Assembly: GCA_002315455.1 (NCBI GenBank)
Contig: DCGG01000139.1
Location: forward strand, 1 to 5,069
Source of the DNA: Lentisphaeria bacterium UBA1784
GTDB taxonomy: Bacteria > Verrucomicrobiota > Lentisphaeria > Victivallales > Victivallaceae
DNA length: 5,069 nt
Direction of reading: 5' to 3'
In this document: in pieces, positions 1-3,828 of the stretch
How positions within the stretch are numbered: position 1 is the first letter of the stretch
Layout of the letters: each line of letters starts with the position of its first letter
Translations under genes and position numbers: made by a program
The notes under the pieces: model-generated
Database searches by the model: none
The model's input: the letters and a program-made list of their open reading frames with translations, nothing else
Told to the model about the DNA's origin: nothing

Positions 1-162
1 ACCGATGCGCTGACCATGCCGGACACCAACGTCCGCCTCTTCGGCAAGCCGGTCCTCAACGGACATCGCCGCATGGGCGTCTGCCTCGCCCGAGGCAACA
101 GCGTGGAAGAGGCCAAGGAGAAGGTCTTTGCCATGCGGGACAAGGTGAAGGTGACGCTGTGA
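1..162 (+). CDS. purT: Formate-dependent phosphoribosylglycinamide formyltransferase (GAR transformylase 2), C-terminal fragment
   Basis: Frame 1 is open from the window edge to the TGA at 160-162 and gives 53 residues, the C-terminal end of a longer protein. The segment with LFGKP (residues 14-18), the following [13 protein letters not shown] and the closing EEAKEKV...KVKV helix matches the last subdomain of PurT, an ATP-grasp enzyme that formylates glycinamide ribonucleotide with formate and ATP in purine synthesis. The related PurK carboxylases have a similar fold, but the LFGKP-x(4)[10 protein letters not shown] pattern fits PurT better. The ATP-binding and catalytic parts lie upstream of the window and cannot be checked. 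The stop overlaps the start of the DUF1805 gene, so the two are probably co-translated. The enzyme should be cytoplasmic. Confidence 0.85.
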   Translation, partial: TDALTMPDTNVRLFGKPVLNGHRRMGVCLARGNSVEEAKEKVFAMRDKVKVTL

Positions 163-449
163 TGCGTTCCGAAGATTTTGAACTGGACGGCACCCCCTGC
201 TCCGGGGCGGAGATCGCCACGGAGCACGGGAAGATCCTGTTGATCCAGAGCGGTCGGGGAAACCTCGGCTGCGGCTACTTCTCCCTCGCTCCCGCAGAGA
301 AACTGGGAGACCGTTTCGCCACGGTCACCGGCGTGAAGTGCTTCGCTGACATGCTGAAAGCGGCCGTTCTTGGCGTCAGCGCGGCGGCAGCGGCGTGCGG
401 CGTGGTCCCGGGAATGACCGGGGCAGAAGCGCTTCGCAAAATGCACTGA
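162..449 (+). CDS. DUF1805 (YunC-like) small protein of unknown function
   Basis: This is a 95-residue cytoplasmic protein without a signal peptide or membrane segment. The layout matches the DUF1805 family: an N-terminal beta region, a glycine-rich strand with CGY (GRGNLGCGY, residues 31-39), a TGVK motif (56-59) leading into an alanine-rich helix (63-79), and a C-terminal PGMTGAEAL motif (83-91). The length agrees with family members such as Bacillus YunC. I know of no firmly established biochemical function for the family. I chose the ATG at 162 because it shares its A with the purT stop (TGATG), a typical coupling arrangement. A GTG one codon upstream is possible but less likely. The product may have a role linked to purine or one-carbon metabolism, but only the gene arrangement suggests it. 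A terminator follows about 25 nt after the stop. Confidence 0.8.
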   Translation: MRSEDFELDGTPCSGAEIATEHGKILLIQSGRGNLGCGYFSLAPAEKLGDRFATVTGVKCFADMLKAAVLGVSAAAAACGVVPGMTGAEALRKMH

Positions 450-465
450 TCCGCCGCAACCTTTG

Positions 466-516
466 AAAAAACGGAATCGCCTCCGGCGTCATTGAGATGC
501 AGGAGGCGATTTTTTT
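466..516. terminator. Bidirectional intrinsic terminator between convergent genes
   Basis: A perfect 10-bp stem pairs 475-484 (AATCGCCTCC) with 502-511 (GGAGGCGATT), with a 17-nt loop. On the plus strand it runs into seven T residues (510-516) and would end the purT/DUF1805 transcript. On the minus strand the A run at 466-471 reads as a U run three bases beyond the stem, 23 nt or more after the regulator stop, so the same hairpin can end the convergent transcript. The plus orientation is the stronger one. Confidence 0.88.
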
Positions 517-539
517 ACACGGACGACCGGGCGCTCCGC

Positions 540-1181
540 TTACGTTGCGGAGATGTGGCGGGCCATGGCCTCCACCGCCGCCGCCGTGTCTCCGGAACGG
601 ATGATCCGGAAAAGTTCCCGGTGTTCCTCCAGCGTCGCCGCATTGTCGGCCGGCACGGTCATCAGTTGGCGGAACTGCTGTTTGAAGGCCGTCAGCAGAA
701 TGTTGGAAAAGATCCGGAGCGACTGGTTCCGGGCGGCGTCCAGAAGCAGCATGTGGAACTCCAGGTCGTAATTGTCGAAGAGTTCCCGGGAGACGTGTCC
801 CTGCACGGCCTTCTCCTGATTCTGCAAATTGAGTTCGATCTTGCCGATGATGTCGGGAGTGATGCGCCGAACGATCAGGGGGATCAGGGCCAACTCCAGC
901 TGAAGCCGCGCCTCTTTCATATCCTCGTAGCCGTAATCGGCGATGCGGAAGCAGAAGGCCAACTCCTCCCGGACCTTCTCCACCGGGGGGGCAACGATGA
1001 CGGTGCCGCGGTTCCGGACCCGTTCCAGCACACCCATCTCGGTCAGGTGGCTCAAAACGGTGCGGATGTGTCCGCGGCTGACGCCGAAGTGCGCCGCGAG
1101 TTCGATCTCACCGGGGATGTGGTCGCCCACCTTGAAATTTCCGGCGATGAGAAATTCCTTGAAATCAGCCAGCAGACTCAT
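540..1181 (-). CDS. GntR-family transcriptional regulator, FadR/FCD subgroup
   Basis: This 213-residue cytoplasmic DNA-binding protein has an N-terminal winged helix-turn-helix at about residues 5-65. The recognition region is ELAAHFGVSRGHIRTVLSHL (27-46) and the wing is RNRGTVIV (56-63). The C-terminal all-helical FCD ligand-binding domain spans about 85-210. The usual FCD metal or ligand positions are visible: D139 and H143 (DLEFH), H187 (EEH) and H209 (ARH). The start at 1181 follows GGAG five bases upstream on the minus strand. An in-frame start at 1337 would add 52 residues but has no ribosome binding site and would contain the likely promoter. It lies divergent to the fucosidase gene, 246 bp away, so it probably controls that gene and itself, with a sugar or sugar acid as effector. 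This is inferred from position; FCD members are often repressors released by a carboxylate or sugar-acid ligand. The effector cannot be read from the sequence. Confidence 0.9.
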   Translation of the reverse strand: MSLLADFKEFLIAGNFKVGDHIPGEIELAAHFGVSRGHIRTVLSHLTEMGVLERVRNRGTVIVAPPVEKVREELAFCFRIADYGYEDMKEARLQLELALIPLIVRRITPDIIGKIELNLQNQEKAVQGHVSRELFDNYDLEFHMLLLDAARNQSLRIFSNILLTAFKQQFRQLMTVPADNAATLEEHRELFRIIRSGDTAAAVEAMARHISAT

Positions 1182-1224
1182 GCTGTCTCCGTTCGTTGCA
1201 GTTTCTCTTTCATTTTCAGCGCAT

Positions 1225-1253
1225 AAGATACCATCAAAGCGGTAAATTTTCAA
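1225..1253 (-). promoter_or_regulatory. Promoter of the GntR-family regulator gene
   Basis: On the minus strand, TTGAAA (plus positions 1253-1248) and TATCTT (1230-1225) are separated by exactly 17 bp, giving 5/6 and 4/6 matches to the sigma-70 boxes. Transcription would begin near 1218, leaving a leader of about 35 nt before the ATG at 1181. This supports the shorter regulator start. Confidence 0.6.
1229..1244. promoter_or_regulatory. Candidate autoregulatory operator TACC-N8-GGTA
   Basis: The inverted repeat TACC (1229-1232) / GGTA (1241-1244) fills the spacer of the regulator promoter and touches its -10 box. A protein bound here would block RNA polymerase, as in many autoregulated GntR genes. 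The repeat is only 4+4 bases, so chance occurrence is possible. Confidence 0.3.
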
Positions 1254-1327
1254 GTTTTTGCGCCGACGGAACGCCAAACGACCGGACCAGCCTGTCAAAA
1301 TGGTGATTTTTTCCACAAAAAAGCCCA

Positions 1328-1333
1328 TATTAT
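1328..1333 (+). promoter_or_regulatory. Candidate -10 box of the fucosidase promoter
   Basis: TATTAT matches the sigma-70 -10 consensus at 5/6 positions and sits in an AT-rich stretch. No good -35 is found 16-18 bp upstream, as would suit an activator-dependent promoter or a simply weak one. Initiation would fall near 1340, directly at the edge of the 20-bp palindrome. An alternative TTGAAT (1348-1353) has no convincing -10 at the right distance. Confidence 0.35.
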
Positions 1334-1339
1334 TCATGC

Positions 1340-1359
1340 CGGAAGATTTGAATTTTCCG
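1340..1359. promoter_or_regulatory. 20-bp imperfect palindrome, candidate operator of the fucosidase gene
   Basis: The sequence follows CGGAAnATTnnAATnTTCCG, so 16 of 20 positions are symmetric. It lies between the regulator and fucosidase genes, 68 bp before the fucosidase start and just downstream of the TATTAT box. This is a typical place for a repressor site. The likely binder is the divergent GntR-family regulator, although this sequence differs from the TACC-N8-GGTA repeat in the regulator's own promoter. Confidence 0.45.
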
Positions 1360-1413
1360 TATCTTGTGGCACATTAAGTCCCGGAAGGCTTCTCAATTGC
1401 AACCGATCCGGAA

Positions 1414-1420
1414 AAGGAGG
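1414..1420 (+). promoter_or_regulatory. Ribosome binding site of the fucosidase gene
   Basis: AAGGAGG lies seven bases before the ATG at 1428. It is a near-perfect Shine-Dalgarno sequence and fixes the start. Confidence 0.85.
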
Positions 1421-1427
1421 ATTCACC

Positions 1428-2702
1428 ATGAATGAGAAATGTTCCCCCGAGCAGATGCGCTGGTTCAACGAGGCACGCCTCGGGATCTACGTCCATTACG
1501 GTCTCTATTCCCTGCTGGGCCGGGGCGAATGGACCATGTACTCCGAACGCATCCCCGCCAAAGAGTATGCCCAGTTGGCCGACCAGTTCCGCCCGGCCCC
1601 CCGCTGCGCCGAGGAGTGGGTGGAGGCCGCCTGCGCCGCCGGAGCCAAATACATGGTCCTCACCACCCGCCACCACGAAGGCTTCTGCCTTTTCGACAGC
1701 AAGTACTCCGACTTCACCAGCGCCAGGCACGGCGCCAAGCGGGACATCGTCCGGGAATACGTGGACGCCGCCCGTAAAGCCGGACTTCACGTCGGTCTCT
1801 ACTACTCCCTTCTGGACTGGCGCTTCCCCGGGTACTTCGAACCGGAAAAGTATCCGGACTCCTATCAGGCGCTGGTCAAGCAGGCCCACGATCAGGTCCG
1901 GGAACTGATGACCGGTTACGGCAGGATCGAAGTGCTGGAATACGACGGCGGCTGGGATGCAAGGCTCGCAGGGAAACGCCCTGAATGGTCCAAGTTCTGG
2001 CGGGCCAGGGAACTGAACGCCATGGTCCGGGAACTCCAGCCGGGGATCATCATCAACGACCGCTCCGGCGAGGACGAGGACATTGAGACTCCCGAGCAGG
2101 TGATCCGGGGCGGCAAGCAGCGCATGACCGAGAGCTGCATGTGCATCGGAGATTCCTGCGCGTGGGGATACACCCGCTTCAATCCCAACTGGAAAACGCC
2201 GGTGCAGCTGGTCCAGAACCTCATTCAGGCGGCGCAGGTGGGCGGCAACTACCTCCTCAACATCGGCCCCATGCCCAACGGTTCTGTCCGGGCGGAGGAG
2301 CAGGAGCGTCTGCAGGCCATCGGCAACTGGCTGAAGCGCAACGAAGAAGCCATCCGCAACTCCCGGCGCTGCGCCCTCATCGGGGCCTCCGAACCCGGTA
2401 CCGTCGACCTGAACCTTCAAGGTCCGTGGACGCAGAAGGGCAACGTGGGATACTGGTGCATCTACCGTTGGCCGGGCCGTCAGGCCACCGCCATCCGCAT
2501 CGGGACGCCGGTCCGCCGGGTCTCCCTGCTGGCAACGGGGGAGGAGTTCCCCTTCCACTGGGACGAGCGGACCAAACGGCTCGTCATCTCCGGACTGCCC
2601 GCGCTGCCGCCCGATCCCTGCTGTTCGGTGCTGAAGGTGGAGTTCGAGGCCGAACCGATCCGCACGGAGGAGGAGGATCTCTCCGCTTGGCTCAACGGCT
2701 GA
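1428..2702 (+). CDS. GH29 alpha-L-fucosidase, cytoplasmic
   Basis: This 424-residue protein has the marks of glycoside hydrolase family 29 (EC 3.2.1.51), retaining enzymes that remove terminal alpha-L-fucose. The (beta/alpha)8 barrel covers about residues 8-305. It shows the HYGLYS substrate motif (23-28), EW (34-35), TTRHHEGFCLFDS (79-91), GLYYSLLDW (123-131), YDGGW (172-176) with D173 as the likely nucleophile, and GGNYLLNIGPMPNG (272-285). E235 in the TESCM...WGY segment is a candidate acid/base, but this residue varies across GH29 and the call is tentative. A short beta-rich domain follows (about 312-410). There is no signal peptide or lipobox, so it should act in the cytoplasm on imported fucosylated oligosaccharides. 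No transporter or fucose-catabolic gene is in view. The divergent regulator and a downstream terminator suggest a single-gene transcriptional unit. Substrate linkage cannot be predicted from the sequence. Confidence 0.92.
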   Translation: MNEKCSPEQMRWFNEARLGIYVHYGLYSLLGRGEWTMYSERIPAKEYAQLADQFRPAPRCAEEWVEAACAAGAKYMVLTTRHHEGFCLFDSKYSDFTSARHGAKRDIVREYVDAARKAGLHVGLYYSLLDWRFPGYFEPEKYPDSYQALVKQAHDQVRELMTGYGRIEVLEYDGGWDARLAGKRPEWSKFWRARELNAMVRELQPGIIINDRSGEDEDIETPEQVIRGGKQRMTESCMCIGDSCAWGYTRFNPNWKTPVQLVQNLIQAAQVGGNYLLNIGPMPNGSVRAEEQERLQAIGNWLKRNEEAIRNSRRCALIGASEPGTVDLNLQGPWTQKGNVGYWCIYRWPGRQATAIRIGTPVRRVSLLATGEEFPFHWDERTKRLVISGLPALPPDPCCSVLKVEFEAEPIRTEEEDLSAWLNG

Positions 2703-2734
2703 CCGGTACCCTGCAGGACCGCCGGAAAATCCGG

Positions 2735-2771
2735 AAAAGGACGGAGGAAAACGTATCTTCCGTCCTTTTTT
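2735..2771 (+). terminator. Intrinsic terminator after the fucosidase gene
   Basis: AAAAGGACGGA (2735-2745) pairs perfectly with TCCGTCCTTTT (2759-2769) and extends two more pairs inward with one G-T wobble. The downstream arm merges into a six-T run (2766-2771). It begins 33 nt after the fucosidase stop and separates that unit from everything downstream. Confidence 0.88.
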
Positions 2772-2799
2772 CTGCAAAATCGGGAATTTTTCGCATTGC

Positions 2800-2816
2800 C
2801 CTCCTTGCAAAGGAGG
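2800..2816. repeat. Perfect inverted repeat overlapping a -35 box
   Basis: CCTCCTT (2800-2806), a GCA centre and AAGGAGG (2810-2816) form a perfect 7+7 palindrome. It overlaps the -35 hexamer of the next promoter, as an operator would. The right arm resembles a strong Shine-Dalgarno sequence, but no start codon follows at a usable distance. Confidence 0.4.
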
Positions 2817-2833
2817 AATTCCTGCGCTATATT
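2805..2833 (+). promoter_or_regulatory. Promoter for the structured leader/RNA upstream of coaE
   Basis: TTGCAA (2805-2810, 4/6 match) and TATATT (2828-2833, 5/6 match) are separated by exactly 17 bp. Initiation would be near 2840, about 308 nt before the coaE start. It is the best sigma-70-like plus-strand promoter I see between the fucosidase terminator and coaE. Confidence 0.55.
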
Positions 2834-2839
2834 TAAGAG

Positions 2840-3080
2840 AATCGATAGATATACCTTGGAACCTTCGCCAGAATTGGTTCGAGATTTCTAACCTGTTGCA
2901 CCCCCTTGCGGATCTGCATTTTCTCTGCTTCATGCAGAGGGGACGTTTCGCGGAGTCGTGCAAAATAACGGAGTCAGATCCTTTCCGCCACAGTTTGTTC
3001 GAAGCGGCGATTCCCTCTTTCCAGGCTTCGAGAACGTTCCGCAAAGGAGTTCCGTCAAGGCCCCGGCCCGGACGGTTTTA
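2840..3080 (+). ncRNA. Candidate structured RNA (small RNA or long coaE leader), unrecognised family
   Basis: From the predicted start near 2840 the sequence folds into four consecutive hairpins. Hairpin 1 pairs CTT-GAACC (2855-2863, one bulged G) with GGTTCGAG (2876-2883). Hairpin 2 pairs TTGCAC (2896-2901) with GTGCAA (2958-2963), contains an inner stem 2905-2910/2949-2955, and is capped by the perfect CTCTGC/GCAGAG (2923-2928/2934-2939). Hairpin 3 pairs TCCTTT (2979-2984) with AAAGGA (3043-3048) and continues as GTTCGAAGC (2997-3005) with GCTTC and GAAC (3025-3029, 3032-3035). Hairpin 4 pairs CCGTC (3052-3056) with GACGG (3071-3075) and is followed by TTTT, which could be a weak terminator. 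Protein-gene signals are absent: no ribosome binding site and no recognisable product. I see no signature of RNase P RNA, tmRNA or SRP RNA. A 6S-like regulator, a cis-acting coaE leader or a trans-acting small RNA all remain possible. The pairings were found by eye, without energy calculation or covariation. Confidence 0.35.
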
Positions 3081-3088
3081 CGACAAAA

Positions 3089-3129
3089 TGACCGAAGGGG
3101 ATCGGTCAGGACGATTGTCCCGGATCCCC
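3089..3129 (+). promoter_or_regulatory. Mutually exclusive stems in front of coaE, possible RNA switch
   Basis: TGACCGA (3089-3095) pairs perfectly with TCGGTCA (3102-3108) around a six-base AGGGGA loop. The loop plus the first bases of its right arm, GGGGATC (3097-3103), is also perfectly complementary to GATCCCC (3123-3129), which ends 19 nt before the coaE start. The two stems share bases and cannot form together. This could control translation or transcription of coaE, but no sensor domain was recognised. Confidence 0.25.
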
Positions 3130-3147
3130 GGAAAATTCTAACGCAAG

Positions 3148-3792
3148 ATGATGATCCTTGGAATCACCGGTTCTTTCGGCAGCGGAAAAAGTTCCCTGCG
3201 CGCCTGGTTCACCCGGGCCGGATGGCAAACCTTCGATGCCGATGAATTCTGCCGGGACCTCTACCGCAAAGCCGATCCGGAGTTCGCCGGAGAACTGAAA
3301 CGGCTCTGGGGCCGGGAGTTCCGCCTGCCGGACGGCACCATCGACCGCAAGGCCGTGGCCGATCAGGTGTTCGGGGCCCCCGAAGAACTGAAGCGCCTCA
3401 CCGATCTGATCTACCCCCGGCTGGAACGGGCCATGGACCGCACCATCGCCCAATGGCGCGCGCAGGGGGACAACGGAGCCATGGAGGTCCCCCTGCTCTA
3501 CGAGAACAACATGGCGGACCGCTTCGATGCGGTCCTGACCGTCTGGGCGGAACCGGCGGTCCGGTTGGAGCGGCTTCGCTCCAAGCGGAGGTTCTCCGAG
3601 GAGGACTTCCGGCGTCGCGAGGCCCTTCAGATGGCCCCGGACAAAAAACTGGAGTTGGCGGATTTCGCCCTCGTCAATAACGGTTCGGAAGCAGAATTTC
3701 AACGGCAGTTCGAGGAGCTGCTGAAACAGTTGGAAAAAACTCCGCGCGGAAGTGATCCGATGCCGGAATGCCAAATCAAACCAGATCGCTGA
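3148..3792 (+). CDS. coaE: Dephospho-CoA kinase
   Basis: This 214-residue cytoplasmic P-loop kinase phosphorylates the ribose 3'-hydroxyl of dephospho-CoA with ATP, the last step of coenzyme A synthesis. The N-terminal MILGITGSFGSGKSS holds the Walker A motif (G8-S15, with K14). Next come FDADEF (29-34) with the DxD acidic pair D30/D32, the TIDRKAVADQVF segment typical of CoaE, and EVPLLYENNM in the substrate-binding region. The closing pattern is RRREALQ...KK...ADFALVNNGS. The length is typical of the family. The start is well fixed: an in-frame TAA lies two codons upstream (3139-3141). The ATG at 3151 is the only near alternative. Unlike its neighbours it has no Shine-Dalgarno sequence. rho follows after 36 bp with no terminator, so the two are probably co-transcribed. 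The last 15 or so residues look like an unstructured tail. Confidence 0.93.
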   Translation: MMILGITGSFGSGKSSLRAWFTRAGWQTFDADEFCRDLYRKADPEFAGELKRLWGREFRLPDGTIDRKAVADQVFGAPEELKRLTDLIYPRLERAMDRTIAQWRAQGDNGAMEVPLLYENNMADRFDAVLTVWAEPAVRLERLRSKRRFSEEDFRRREALQMAPDKKLELADFALVNNGSEAEFQRQFEELLKQLEKTPRGSDPMPECQIKPDR

Positions 3793-3815
3793 CGTCAATT
3801 AAAAATACAAGCAAA

Positions 3816-3821
3816 AAGGAG
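3816..3821 (+). promoter_or_regulatory. Ribosome binding site of rho
   Basis: AAGGAG lies seven bases before the ATG at 3829 and identifies the start of rho, so the long N-terminal extension is genuinely translated rather than a mis-called start. Confidence 0.8.
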
Positions 3822-3828
3822 TCAACTT

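Noticed and set aside
1293..1298. Perfect minus-strand TTGACA as a second regulator promoter
   Set aside because: No -10-like hexamer lies 16-18 bp downstream on the minus strand (the sequence there is GC-rich).
1182..1337. Extended start of the GntR regulator at 1337
   Set aside because: No ribosome binding site there. The added residues do not resemble a regulator N-terminus and overlap the predicted promoter. GGAG precedes the ATG at 1181.
2871..2893. tRNA-like T-arm (GGTTCGA)
   Set aside because: The stem required for a T arm does not form, the C at position 61 is missing, and no acceptor, D or anticodon arms are present.
1374..3044. 556-codon minus-strand open frame opposite the fucosidase gene
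   Set aside because: It lies antisense to a clear GH29 gene, shows no recognisable domain, and its start region overlaps the structured non-coding stretch. Long antisense frames are expected in GC-rich coding DNA.
2896..3141. 81-codon plus-strand frame starting TTG, in frame with and ending just before coaE
   Set aside because: No ribosome binding site, no recognisable motif, and its bases are accounted for by paired RNA stems. The frame is also open further upstream, without a usable start.
3106..3798. 230-codon minus-strand open frame
   Set aside because: Antisense shadow of coaE without family features.
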